Below are positions 37,226-47,835 of a DNA stretch of 64,000 nt, piece by piece. The notes below the pieces were generated by a model. That model was not told the DNA's origin and ran no database searches. It was given only the letters and a program-made list of their open reading frames with translations. Source of the DNA: Enterococcus crotali (GTDB lineage Bacteria > Bacillota > Bacilli > Lactobacillales > Enterococcaceae); NCBI RefSeq assembly GCF_000633635.1, contig NZ_AYPQ01000002.1, positions 423,643 through 487,642 of the forward strand. The letters are read 5' to 3'. Position numbers and translations under genes: made by a program. The first letter of the stretch is position 1, and every line of letters begins with the position of its first letter.

Positions 37226-39658
37226 TTAGATAAAATTCATCGGCTCAGCATCGATCGATAATTTCAATCCGTGTGCTGTTGCTCTTTGGGTATCAGTCAG
37301 TATTTTTTTCAAGATATTTTGGAGATTTGGTTCATTTTTGTATTTAATGATCACTTGATAAAAGTAACGATTATTGACTCTCATAATTGCGTTAGGTGTT
37401 GGTCCAAGCAAAATACTTTGGTCAGACAGACCTGTTTTCAGTTCTTTCACTATTTCAAACATCTGTTTAGCTGCTTGATTTTCTTCAGGATGACTTGCCG
37501 TAATTTGGACTGTAAAATAAAACGGCGGGTAGTCGCCCCGATGGCGGACGTGCATTTCTTTTTGATAAAAGTCTTCATAATCTTGGGCTTTAGCTAACTG
37601 AATGGCATAATGCTCTGGATTAAATGATTGAATGATCACTTCCCCAGGCTTTTCTGCTCTTCCTGCTCGCCCACTGACTTGAGTCAATAACTGGAATGTG
37701 CGCTCACTTGAACGAAAATCCGGCAAATTAAGTGCCGTATCAGCGTTCAACACACCAACTAACGTCACATTAGGAAAATCCAATCCTTTAGCGATCATTT
37801 GCGTTCCAAGTAGAATATCTGCTTCATGGTTGCCAAATGCTGTCAAAATCTTCTCATGCGCGCCTTTTCGTCTGGTAGTATCTACATCCATCCGTAAAAC
37901 ACGACTTTCAGGGAACAGTCCTTTTAACTCTTCTTCAACCTTCTGTGTCCCTGTCCCATAATAACGAATTTTATCTCCACCACAATTTGGACAATGGTAG
38001 GGAATTCGTTCTTCATGACCGCAATAATGACATTTCATCGTTTTTGTATCCATATGCAGCGTTAAAGAAATATCGCAGTTTGGACAAGGTAAAACATATC
38101 CGCAATCTCGGCACATCACAAAAGAAGAATAGCCGCGACGATTCAGTAGTAGCACACTTTGTTCCTTTTTAACTAGACGATCTCGAATTTTTTCTTGAAG
38201 CGCCAATGAAAAAGATGAAGTATTTTTATTTTGGATTTCTTCCCGCATATCTACAACGTCGATTGTCGGTAATGTCGCCGTCTGATTGGCTCTTTTAGTC
38301 AATAATAGCCGTTCATACACATTTTTTTGCGCTCTAGCTCGTGATTCTAACGAAGGCGTTGCACTGCCCAAAATAACAGGGCAATGATGATAAGCGCCTC
38401 GCCAAATTGCTAGATCCCGCGCATGATAACGGGGCGTTTCTTCTTGCTTGTAGCTTGCTTCATGTTCTTCATCGATGATCACCACACCAAGATTTTCCAA
38501 TGGTGCAAAAATAGCCGAGCGGACCCCCACTACGACCTGAGCTTCACCGCGCTCGATCTTACGCCACTCATCATATTTTTCACCTTGAGATAAAGCACTA
38601 TGCATCACAGCTACTTGTTCACCAAAACGGCTTTTAAATCGATGGACCATCTGAGGTGTCAATGAAATTTCTGGAACTAGCATCATGGCCGTTTTGCCCT
38701 GATTCAAGACTTCAGCTATGACTTGCAGGTAGACTTCTGTTTTCCCACTACCAGTAATTCCTTCTAATAGGTAAGTTGTGCTGGCTTTTTGATTTACAGA
38801 TCCTAGTATTTTATCCACTGCTATTTGCTGTTCATCGTTTAAAGCTAATGCTGTGGTCTTTTCAAATGTATGGTCAGCAAAAGGGTCACGATAAGCCTCC
38901 GCTTCGATAAACGTCAGCCATTGTCTATTCGCTCCATCATTTAAAACAGCGGTACTAAAACCTAGTTCTTTCATCTCTTTGACCGTCGTCATTTTTTCTA
39001 AGCCTAATTGCTGTAAATAGCTGATCAATTGCTCTTTCTTTTGTGAACCTTTTCTAAGTTCCATCCGTGCTTCTTCCAACTGTTCAAAATCTTTCAGTGC
39101 TTGGATATAACGAATCGTCTTTACTTTATTTCGCGTATTTACTTCGTAGCGAATATCCACTTTTTGCTGTTTTCTAAGTTGCATCAATTGCGGTAAAATA
39201 TTGCGGGCCAAAGCATCTTCCCATGCAATTTCATCTAGCCCATAGAACAGCTCATCTTGCATGTTTTCTTCTAATTCGTCTGTTAAATATATGTATTTGC
39301 TATAATCTGCACGCATTACACTTGGCAGCATCGTTTGTAGGCAGGTGATTTTAAAGGCAAATGTTTTTTCCTTCATATAATCTGCGAGTTCCAACAATTC
39401 CGTATTCAGAACTGGTTTTAAATCTAATACAGAAAGAATTTCTTTCCATTCAAATTTTTGTGCTGCAATCACCTCGTCTGACACTTCATCTATTGCTAAA
39501 ACGAAGCCTTGAAGATGCCGATTACCATTACCAAACGGAACTTCTACCCTCATACCGATGGCCAATTGTTGTTCTAAGTTAAAAGGAATCAAATAAGTAA
39601 ACGGTTGATCAGTCTGCATCGTTGGTACATCAACGATTACTTGTGCCGCTTTTCTCAT
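37226..39658 (-). CDS. priA: Primosomal helicase PriA
   Basis: PriA restarts replication at stalled forks. The 810-residue protein has an N-terminal DNA-binding part, a helicase with Walker A GITGSGKTEVYL, DEEH box VIIDEEHEASYK and GSATPSLESRA, a zinc cluster CRDCGYVLPCPNC and CHYCGH...CPNCGG, and motif VI VSGRAGRAEKPG. The start at 39658 is at the proper distance from GGAGGA; the ATG two codons earlier overlaps that site. Confidence 0.95.
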   Translation of the reverse strand: MRKAAQVIVDVPTMQTDQPFTYLIPFNLEQQLAIGMRVEVPFGNGNRHLQGFVLAIDEVSDEVIAAQKFEWKEILSVLDLKPVLNTELLELADYMKEKTFAFKITCLQTMLPSVMRADYSKYIYLTDELEENMQDELFYGLDEIAWEDALARNILPQLMQLRKQQKVDIRYEVNTRNKVKTIRYIQALKDFEQLEEARMELRKGSQKKEQLISYLQQLGLEKMTTVKEMKELGFSTAVLNDGANRQWLTFIEAEAYRDPFADHTFEKTTALALNDEQQIAVDKILGSVNQKASTTYLLEGITGSGKTEVYLQVIAEVLNQGKTAMMLVPEISLTPQMVHRFKSRFGEQVAVMHSALSQGEKYDEWRKIERGEAQVVVGVRSAIFAPLENLGVVIIDEEHEASYKQEETPRYHARDLAIWRGAYHHCPVILGSATPSLESRARAQKNVYERLLLTKRANQTATLPTIDVVDMREEIQNKNTSSFSLALQEKIRDRLVKKEQSVLLLNRRGYSSFVMCRDCGYVLPCPNCDISLTLHMDTKTMKCHYCGHEERIPYHCPNCGGDKIRYYGTGTQKVEEELKGLFPESRVLRMDVDTTRRKGAHEKILTAFGNHEADILLGTQMIAKGLDFPNVTLVGVLNADTALNLPDFRSSERTFQLLTQVSGRAGRAEKPGEVIIQSFNPEHYAIQLAKAQDYEDFYQKEMHVRHRGDYPPFYFTVQITASHPEENQAAKQMFEIVKELKTGLSDQSILLGPTPNAIMRVNNRYFYQVIIKYKNEPNLQNILKKILTDTQRATAHGLKLSIDAEPMNFI

Positions 39659-39864
39659 AAACATTCCTCCATTCTATAATTATAGTACTGACTTTTTAGA
39701 GCTAAACAGATACCACATTCAGATTCCTAATTTTCTCGTGACGTGACCGATTCGTTCTGCTTTTCTTTGCTTATTGTACTAAAGAATCCGACATTTGTCT
39801 TGTTCCTCTGATTTCTGTTACAAAAAATTAAAGCACTTGTTTGCTGATTGCTTTTAACACATAT

Positions 39865-39902
39865 AAAAACTGAGATGAAAACTCTAAATAGTCTCATCTC
39901 AG
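39865..39902 (-). terminator. Terminator after rpoZ
   Basis: CTGAGATGA and TCATCTCAG form a 9-bp stem with a T run on the minus-strand side, starting 13 bases after the rpoZ stop codon. It separates gmk-rpoZ from priA. Confidence 0.8.
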
Positions 39903-39914
39903 TTGCTTATAATT

Positions 39915-40220
39915 TTATAAACTTTTCTCGTCGCGAATACGATTTTCAAGTTCTTTTTGTTCTTGTTCGTGTCTCATTTTTTGTTCTTCTTTCGCCATAC
40001 GCATTCTTTCACGTTTTTCTTCTGGGCGAGGATCATTGATCACTGTTGCAGCATCGATTTCTTCTAATGCTTGGCCTACACTTTTTACAGATTCAAAACT
40101 TTCTAGTGTTGGTTGTGCTCCTTCGTCTAATTCATGGGCACGTTTGCTTGCTAGGATCACAAGTGAATATTTTGATGGTACTTCTTTTAATAATGAGTCA
40201 ATAGATGGTTTTAGCATCAT
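39915..40220 (-). CDS. rpoZ: RNA polymerase omega subunit
   Basis: The omega subunit helps assemble RNA polymerase. The protein begins [21 protein letters not shown] and contains the core [14 protein letters not shown]; a charged, Glu/Arg/Lys-rich C-terminal tail follows, giving 101 residues. It lies directly after gmk, as usual. The first or second Met could be the start. Confidence 0.93.
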   Translation of the reverse strand: MMLKPSIDSLLKEVPSKYSLVILASKRAHELDEGAQPTLESFESVKSVGQALEEIDAATVINDPRPEEKRERMRMAKEEQKMRHEQEQKELENRIRDEKSL

Positions 40221-40224
40221 AAGG

Positions 40225-41178
<954 letters not shown>

Positions 41179-42617
41179 ATGTTCACAAGAAAAACACTTT
41201 TGAAAACAACCAGTTGCTTCTTACTAATTGCCTGTATTTTACTCGGAGGTTTCCCACAGATAAATTATGCTGAAGAAGATTTGCTGGACTTTGCAGAAAA
41301 AACGGGTTTCCCCGTCAAAGAAGCCTATCGTCCAAAAGCTTCGATCGTTATTGATGCTGATTCTGGGCAAATTTTATGGGAAGAGCAACCTGATTTGTCA
41401 TGGAGTCCTGCGAGTATTGCAAAAGTCATGACCATGTACTTAGCTTTTGAAGCGATGGAACAAGAAAAATTCACTTTAGATACAACAGTCACAGCGACGG
41501 AACAATATGTTAATATTTCGCAAATTTACGCATTAAGCAACAATAAAATCTCTTTAGGTGTCGACTATCCTGTTCGCGACCTATTCTCTATGGTTGCCGT
41601 TCCTTCTTCAAACGTTGCCACACTAATGCTGGCAAATCTAGTTTCTGATAATGATGAAGCTGGTTTTATTCGTAAAATGAATGATAAAGCGGCAGAATTA
41701 GGCATGACCAATACTACTTACTTTAACTGTAGCGGCGCACAAATCAGCGCCTTTGATGGCTTGTATCAAGCGCCAGGAATCGATCCCAATGGAGAAAACA
41801 AATCAACAGCTCGAGATCTAGCTACGTTGACCTATAATCTAATCAAAAAATATCCTGATGTATTACAGTTCACCAGCAAACCTGTTGTTAAAACTATGGA
41901 AAATACGCCTTACGAGGAAACTTTTGAAACCTATAATTACTCATTACCTGGTGCAAAATATGGCTATGACGGTGTGGATGGACTAAAAACTGGTTCAAGT
42001 CCCACTGGTGCCTTTAACTATATCGCCACAGCCAAAAAAGGGAATGTTCGACTTATAGAAGTTATTTTAGGCGTCGGCGATTGGTCTGATCAAGAGGGAG
42101 AATATGAGCGGCATCTAGCAGGTAATGCCATTTTAGATCACGCATTTTCTACGTATGAATACAAAAAATTACTTTCCAAAGGACCAAATACGATCGATCA
42201 AAAAAAATCGACCTCGAACAAGATTTTTATGGATTCATTAAAAAAAATACTGAACCTAGTTTTACGATGAACGACGGACAATTATCATTAAAAAGCGATT
42301 ATGGGCAAGTATCACCAGAGATTCCTGCGCAAACTGTTACCTATCAGGAAACTGCGTCAAAAGCTGTAGATGCCCCTTCAGTAAAAAAGAAGACGAGTCA
42401 GACTTCATCAAAAGAACATGCTAAGTACAACTATTTAGTTAGTAGTATTCTGGCGCTCTGCGGTATCTTGTTCCTGATTTTTTCTCGAGTCTTTAGAAAA
42501 CGAGTTGCAGGAGTCAGACGACGTAGCCGCAAAACAGCTACACCAACCACTCATTTGTTATTTGCAGTGGGTGTTCTCTTGATTTTATCAGCGATCAGTG
42601 TTTTTGTCTTTTTATAA
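41179..42617 (+). CDS. D-Ala-D-Ala carboxypeptidase, PBP5-like, copy 1 (one frameshift)
   Basis: This enzyme trims the terminal D-Ala of cell-wall stem peptides. All active-site motifs are present: SxxK as SIAK near residue 70, SxN as PSSN and KTG as DGLKTGSSPTG. A signal peptide leads the protein and a membrane segment lies near the C-terminus. The frame breaks in the A run at 42200-42207; one more A gives KKIDLEQDFYGFI and 479 residues, matching the paralogue at 49990. The start at 41179 follows AAGGGA; an upstream GTG at 41146 is less likely. Confidence 0.9.
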
Positions 42618-42622
42618 TAATA

Positions 42623-42670
42623 AAAAAGAGTGTGAGACAAAACTAAAAATCAGTTTTGGCGTGCACTCTA
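42623..42670 (-). terminator. Terminator of the small gene at 42816
   Basis: AGAGTG-GAGACAAAACT pairs imperfectly with AGTTTTG-C-CACTCT, and the minus-strand side ends in TTTTTTATTA. It lies at the convergence of the PBP5-like gene and the small gene at 42816, so it can serve both. Confidence 0.6.
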
Positions 42671-42698
42671 AAACCGAATAAACGGCGAGAAAAAAGCA

Positions 42699-42775
42699 GC
42701 TCCTTCGGAAATAAGCTGGAATTCACAAAAATTTGAAGAGCAATTTTCGTAAATTCCCTCTTATTTCTCGGAGCT
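42699..42775. repeat. Long imperfect hairpin
   Basis: GCTCC-GGAAATAAG at the left pairs with CTTATTTC-GGAGC at the right, and an inner pair (GGAATT-AC-AAAATT with AATTTT-GT-AATTCC) continues the stem. It is similar in wording to the hairpin at 11161. It is not part of any gene. Confidence 0.7.
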
Positions 42776-42815
42776 AAACACTTTTGTATCGGCCTCTTTT
42801 TATGTTTAACGTATT

Positions 42816-43103
42816 CTAAAATCCCATATTTGATAAGGTATTCACAACACCCATGATCTCATCATGGCGTTTGATTTTTTTATCCACAGGACCTTCTACT
42901 TCTTCAACATCCACTCGGACGACGAAACGACGATTCAACGTTATATACGCATCTTCATTTACTCGAATATTTAAACTATCCTCTGTAAATGACACACAAG
43001 CATCTTCCCAAACATTAAACGGTTCTTTATCCGAAATAATTTCTCTTTTTACTACGGATTTTCCGCTTAATTCATGGAACGTTACATCATAATACTTTGA
43101 CAT
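42816..43103 (-). CDS. Small conserved-looking protein of unknown function
   Basis: A 95-residue protein, MSKYYDVTFHELSGKSVVKRE onward in sense, with alternating beta-like stretches (YITLNRRFVVRVDVEEVEG) and an acidic/basic mix. It has a good GAGGTG ribosome binding site and ends near a terminator. No signal peptide or membrane segment is visible. I do not recognise a family. Confidence 0.65.
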   Translation of the reverse strand: MSKYYDVTFHELSGKSVVKREIISDKEPFNVWEDACVSFTEDSLNIRVNEDAYITLNRRFVVRVDVEEVEGPVDKKIKRHDEIMGVVNTLSNMGF

Positions 43104-43173
43104 AATTATTCACCTCTTTGCTTTCTTCTCTTTAATTATAGCTTTAAACAATAGAATCACAAACTATTTTCTA

Positions 43174-44058
43174 TTATTCGACATTTTGGATTTGTTCACG
43201 AATTTTTTCGAGGATCGTCTTCATTTGAACGACGATATTTTTGATCTCGATCGGACTTGATTTAGAACCGATCGTATTGACTTCACGATTCATCTCTTGA
43301 ATCAGAAAATCCAGTTCTCGTCCGACTGGTTCTGATTGAATCAATAATTCCTGCAATTTATCCACATGAATTGTCAAACGATCTAGCTCTTCATGGATAT
43401 CCCCTTTTTCAAGTAAAATCGCCAGTTCAGTCAATAAACGTGTTTCGTCGACTTGACTGCCTAGCCAATCATTCAACCGCGCTTCAAATTTTTCGCGGTA
43501 ATCTTTTTCATAAATTGCCACAAATCCAGATAAAGTTTGAACTAATTCGATGAAATCTTGGCTATACGTAGTCAAAATCTGTTGGATTTTTTGACCTTCT
43601 TGCAGACGGCTTGCATCGATTCGTTCAACAGCTTTTCCCACCACATCTAAAACTAATTGACCAAATGTTTCATCTATTTCCTGTTTTTCTGTCACTTCGA
43701 CGTAATCTGAATTGTTCAGCAGTTGATTGATATTTTTCGCAGGATCAAATGTTGCTTGTGGATAATTGACTGTTAATTCTTGTTGAATGTCTCCTAACAA
43801 TTGATGGATCAGTTCCCAATGAACCAACACTTCTTGATTGCCGCTGCCTGTATTGTTAATATTGATATAGGCTTCGATCCGTCCACGCTGCACCGTTTCT
43901 TTCATCATCTGACGAATGGCCATTTCATAAGGATTGACCTCTTTAGGCATGCGTAATTGAATATCTAAAAAGCGTTGGTTAACACTTTTGATTTCTACAT
44001 CGATTTGATAGGTATCATTTAAAAATGATTCTTTCCCAAAACCAGTCATACTTTTCAT
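43174..44058 (-). CDS. YicC/YloC family endoribonuclease
   Basis: Members of this family cut RNA and affect sRNA decay. The 294-residue protein starts MKSMTGFGKESFLNDTY, the family hallmark, and ends with the conserved C-terminal block around LDFLIQEMNREVNTIGSKS. In many Firmicutes the gene lies just upstream of gmk; here it is separated from gmk by the plus-strand PBP5-like gene. Confidence 0.88.
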   Translation of the reverse strand: MKSMTGFGKESFLNDTYQIDVEIKSVNQRFLDIQLRMPKEVNPYEMAIRQMMKETVQRGRIEAYININNTGSGNQEVLVHWELIHQLLGDIQQELTVNYPQATFDPAKNINQLLNNSDYVEVTEKQEIDETFGQLVLDVVGKAVERIDASRLQEGQKIQQILTTYSQDFIELVQTLSGFVAIYEKDYREKFEARLNDWLGSQVDETRLLTELAILLEKGDIHEELDRLTIHVDKLQELLIQSEPVGRELDFLIQEMNREVNTIGSKSSPIEIKNIVVQMKTILEKIREQIQNVE

Positions 44059-44074
44059 TGACAGGGTGTCCTCT

Positions 44075-44293
44075 CTACATGGATTTTATTGCTTTAGATA
44101 AAATTTCAAATTCCTCGTTTGTAAGTGTAATGCCTTTACCCATTTTTTCGTGATCTGCCGACCAATCTCTTAAATCAAATTTCGGTGGACGTCCGTTCCA
44201 ACTAACTAAATTGAATTCTTTCCGCCATCCCTGTGTGTTTTCTGATAAAACAGCAATTTCTTCTACGATTTCATATGAAAATTCTTGTTTCAT
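44075..44293 (-). CDS. PC4/YdbC-like protein
   Basis: A 72-residue protein with the PC4/YdbC single-strand nucleic-acid-binding pattern (KEFNLVSWNGRPPKFDLRDW, then GKGITLTNEEFEIL). The start at 44293 shares a TAATG overlap with the patatin gene, which sets the start and indicates coupling; a longer upstream reading frame overlaps the patatin gene and is not real. Its role in vivo is not clear. Confidence 0.8.
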   Translation of the reverse strand: MKQEFSYEIVEEIAVLSENTQGWRKEFNLVSWNGRPPKFDLRDWSADHEKMGKGITLTNEEFEILSKAIKSM

Positions 44294-45986
44294 TATTCCT
44301 TCACTCCTTGTTGTATAAATTCTTTCATTAAAATTTGTAATACTTGTGCAGGTAATTTCTCTAATAAGAAAGCTATCCGCTGAGCTTCTCTTGTTTATCG
44401 CCATTTAACAGCTCGTTCACTAATGATACCTGTTGTTTATCGGAAAGTAAAAAGTAATCTTCATAGTATCTTTTCAACCATTCCTGTACAGAAATCATCC
44501 CGATGCTCTCCACTAGGTCCGTTTTCTCATGCTCACTTTTCAGTATGATGCCTGCTAACTCTTTGACTGTGTATAGCTTAGAAGCAGATATTTCCTGATT
44601 TTTTGCTAAAAGTTCGATTAAAACTAATCCGATATTTTCTGTATACACCCTGTCTTTATAAATTCTACGCAATTTTTTACAGATTCTATTTTTTTGTTCC
44701 ATAGAATTCCATAATTTTATTTGATATGTTTCTTTTATATAAACAAAAAATGTCTGCTGAAATGCGGTTAGATCACTTAAGGTTTCAGCAAATGTATACC
44801 AATAACCTAAATATTTCCCGCTGATCTTCTTCATTGTTTCTAGGTAGCCCAATTGAATATTTCGTGTTGAGCGCATCCCATCAAATAATAGAACAGCCCC
44901 CATCGTCCAAGGCGTTTGCAAGCTCAAGCAGCTGACAACTGCTGGTATTTTTACCGGTTTCGTGATTCCTGGTCCTTTTACGTCTACGATGATACATTCT
45001 GTTGCACCTGCATTCAACGCTAAATCAACGGGAATATTGTTGCGATAGCCACCGTCTACGTAATATTTATCTGCAATTTTTGTTGCAGCCATTGCTGGAA
45101 AAAACGATGCCGAAGCTAACAGCCAATTTTGCCATTGCTCACTGTGACAGCTTTTGAAACGAATTTCTTTTTCCTGCATATTTGGTAATTCCGTTGTAAC
45201 TAAATAAAAATCGGTGGTCGCTTGCTGCATTTTTTCTTGTGAAAAGGTCTCTTGGATCAGAGATTTCAACGGCTGAGTAGAAACGCCCTTTGATTGGATC
45301 GCACTCCGAGTGAACGAGCCGATTTGACTCATCATACCGCTTAAGGTTTGGGTGGAAACATCCGTTATTGGAAATGAAAGAATTTTTTGTGTATCGATTT
45401 TTTCCCACATATTTTTCGCCGCTTCAAAATCATCTTGTAAAATCAAGGCACCATTCAGCGCACCGACCGATGTTCCAGTAATGATTTCAATTGAAATATT
45501 CAACTCTTTCAACGCTTGCCAAACGCCGATCTGATAAGCGCCCCTAGCCCCGCCTCCACCTAGAACCAATCCAGTCTGATACACTAGCTCTTTGGATACA
45601 GATGTATTATCCACCACTATATAGCCATGTTTCAAAAAAACTTCTTGTAAGTGCATGGTAAGCGCTTTTGGGAATGTAAATGAGATTGTTTGTTGAAAGC
45701 TTTGCTTAAACAATTTGTCCACAACTAAAAAAATAGTTCCCCAACTCAATTGAACCGTTTCTTGAGCCAGTATATTCGTAACTTGACCTGCTGTTATTGT
45801 TATAAAAAGACTAGGAATTTTTCCCCTATAAATAACGTAAGATGCATCACTATTTTCTCGAACCTTACTACTAAAAACCTGCCTTGCTAAGGTATGAGTT
45901 TCATAAAAAGGCAGTAACTGAATACTTCCAGAAAAATACTTAGAGAATATTTCCCACTCTGAAGCAACCATTCGTTCACTTCTCAT
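44293..45986 (-). CDS. Patatin-like phospholipase (one frameshift near the end)
   Basis: Ser-Asp dyad lipase of the patatin family. The oxyanion loop GGGGARGAYQIG lies near residue 140, the nucleophile in GTSVG near 172 and the aspartate in VDGGYRNNIP near 310. The N-terminal 130 residues and the C-terminal helical part are outside the catalytic fold. The frame closes early at 44373. Adding one base near 44388 extends it as EEAQRIAFLLEKLPAQVLQI to a stop that overlaps the YdbC start, for 564 residues. The start at 45986 follows GGAGGTG. Confidence 0.87.
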
Positions 45987-46146
45987 TACAAGCACCTCCA
46001 TCTATTAAAGTATACCAAAATTCTTCAAAAATTACTTTTTATTAAAAATATACAAAAAACGTACATTTCTGTTCGATTTTCACGTAAAATGAATATATTA
46101 TAATTTTTATAGAATTACATAAAAGTTGGTAAAAAAGGAGAATAAT

Positions 46147-47835
46147 ATGGGGATCATTGGGATTGATTTAGGAACATCGAATAGTTTGGTATCATTTTGG
46201 GACGGAGAAAAAGTTCAGTTGATCAATAATCAATTTGATCAAGCCTTAACACCGTCTGTTGTAGGTGTCGATGATAATGGGGACATTTTAATCGGCGCAA
46301 TTGCTAAAGAACGCCTCATCAGTCATCCACAATTAACAGCAGCAACTTTTAAACGGTTTATGGGAACCGATAAAAAATATGATTTAGGTGGACATTCATT
46401 TACACCAGTTGAATTGTCTTCTTTAGTCTTACGTAGTTTAAAAGAAGATGCTGAAGCATTTTTGAAGCAGCCCTGTGATGAAGTTGTGATCAGCGTACCT
46501 GCCTACTTTAACAATATCCAGCGAGAAGCCACTGTTGAAGCGGCAAAGCTAGCAGGACTGACCGTTCAAAACTTGATCAGTGAACCTACCGCAGCGGCAA
46601 TGGCGTATGGCTTTCACAAAGAAGCAGATCAATCCATCTTAGTCGTTGACTTGGGTGGTGGGACTTTTGACGTATCTTTATTAGAAATGTTTGACGGTGT
46701 CATGCAGGTAGAAGCTATTTCTGGGGATAATCACTTAGGCGGAGAAGATTTCACTTACGTGATCGTTCAAGACTGTCTGCGTGAGTATAAATTGACTGGT
46801 ACTGTGTTAGCAGCAACAACACAATCTGTTTTATACCAAAAAGCCGAATTATTGAAACATGCACTGACTACACAGGATTTTGGTTCGTTTGATTTTGAAT
46901 GGGATGATCATACGTATTCTTATAAGCTTACGCAAGAGCGTTACAAAGAGCTATGTGAACCTTTGTTAACTAGAATGCGACAGCCGATCGGTCGTGTGTT
47001 AAATGATGGACGTATCACTATTCAAGAAATTGATCAGGTGATTTTGATTGGCGGTGCAACGAAAAATCCAATCGTGCGAAACTATTTTGCCCGTTTACTA
47101 AAAACAATACCCTATACACAAATCAATCCAGACGAGGCTGTTGGACGCGGTGCAGGCATTCAAGCCGCTTTAAAACAAGATCGCTCAATGGTCAGTGAAA
47201 TGATTTTAACAGATGTTTGCGGTCATACATTAGGTGTCGATTCAGTGAGTCAAACAAGTACTGGCTATATCGAGGGCGTTTTTTCTCCGATTATTGAGCG
47301 AAATACCACCATCCCTGTCAGTAAAATGAAGACATTCTATACACTAAGAGACAATCAAGAATATGTGGCTTTTTCTATCTACCAAGGCGAAAATCCAATG
47401 GCAAAAGATAATCTAAAAATTGGTGAATTAGAAATAAAAATTCCAAAAGGACCTGAGAACACGCCGATCGACTGTCGCTTTACTTATGACTCTAACGGCC
47501 TTTTAGAAGTTATTCTTACCCATACAAGTGGCCGATCAGAGCAGTTGATCATTGAAAGTGCTCCTGGAAAGTTAACGTCACAGCAAATGAAGGAAAGTTT
47601 AGCGAAGTTAAATGCGTTAAAGGTCCATCCACGAGATCGTGCTGAAAATCGGTTGTTACTTGCCCGTTTGGAAAGACTTTACGCTGAAACAACTGGTATG
47701 CAGCGAGAACAAGTCCAAGCATTATTATTTCATTTTAGAGATGTCCTAGAAAAGCAAGAAGAAATTCTAACAAAAAGAACTGCTGCCGAATTAACACAAC
47801 AACTAAACGAACTTGAAAAAGGACTCTGGTTATGA
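46147..47835 (+). CDS. HscC-like Hsp70 chaperone
   Basis: A 562-residue Hsp70-family ATPase, clearly shorter than DnaK. It keeps IGIDLGTSNSLVSFW, VISVPAYFNNIQREATVEAA, EPTAAAMAYG, LVVDLGGGTFDVSLLE and LIGGATKNPIVR, and has a small substrate-binding part. The start at 46147 follows AAAGGAGAA; a few codons upstream are in the leader. No CIRCE-like heat-shock operator was seen. It overlaps the next gene by four bases (ATGA), giving an HscC/J-protein pair as in E. coli hscC-djlC, by analogy. Confidence 0.85.
   Translation: MGIIGIDLGTSNSLVSFWDGEKVQLINNQFDQALTPSVVGVDDNGDILIGAIAKERLISHPQLTAATFKRFMGTDKKYDLGGHSFTPVELSSLVLRSLKEDAEAFLKQPCDEVVISVPAYFNNIQREATVEAAKLAGLTVQNLISEPTAAAMAYGFHKEADQSILVVDLGGGTFDVSLLEMFDGVMQVEAISGDNHLGGEDFTYVIVQDCLREYKLTGTVLAATTQSVLYQKAELLKHALTTQDFGSFDFEWDDHTYSYKLTQERYKELCEPLLTRMRQPIGRVLNDGRITIQEIDQVILIGGATKNPIVRNYFARLLKTIPYTQINPDEAVGRGAGIQAALKQDRSMVSEMILTDVCGHTLGVDSVSQTSTGYIEGVFSPIIERNTTIPVSKMKTFYTLRDNQEYVAFSIYQGENPMAKDNLKIGELEIKIPKGPENTPIDCRFTYDSNGLLEVILTHTSGRSEQLIIESAPGKLTSQQMKESLAKLNALKVHPRDRAENRLLLARLERLYAETTGMQREQVQALLFHFRDVLEKQEEILTKRTAAELTQQLNELEKGLWL

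Noticed and set aside
45987-46146. CIRCE heat-shock operator before the Hsp70 gene
   Set aside because: No TTAGCACTC-N9-GAGTGCTAA or near match is present.
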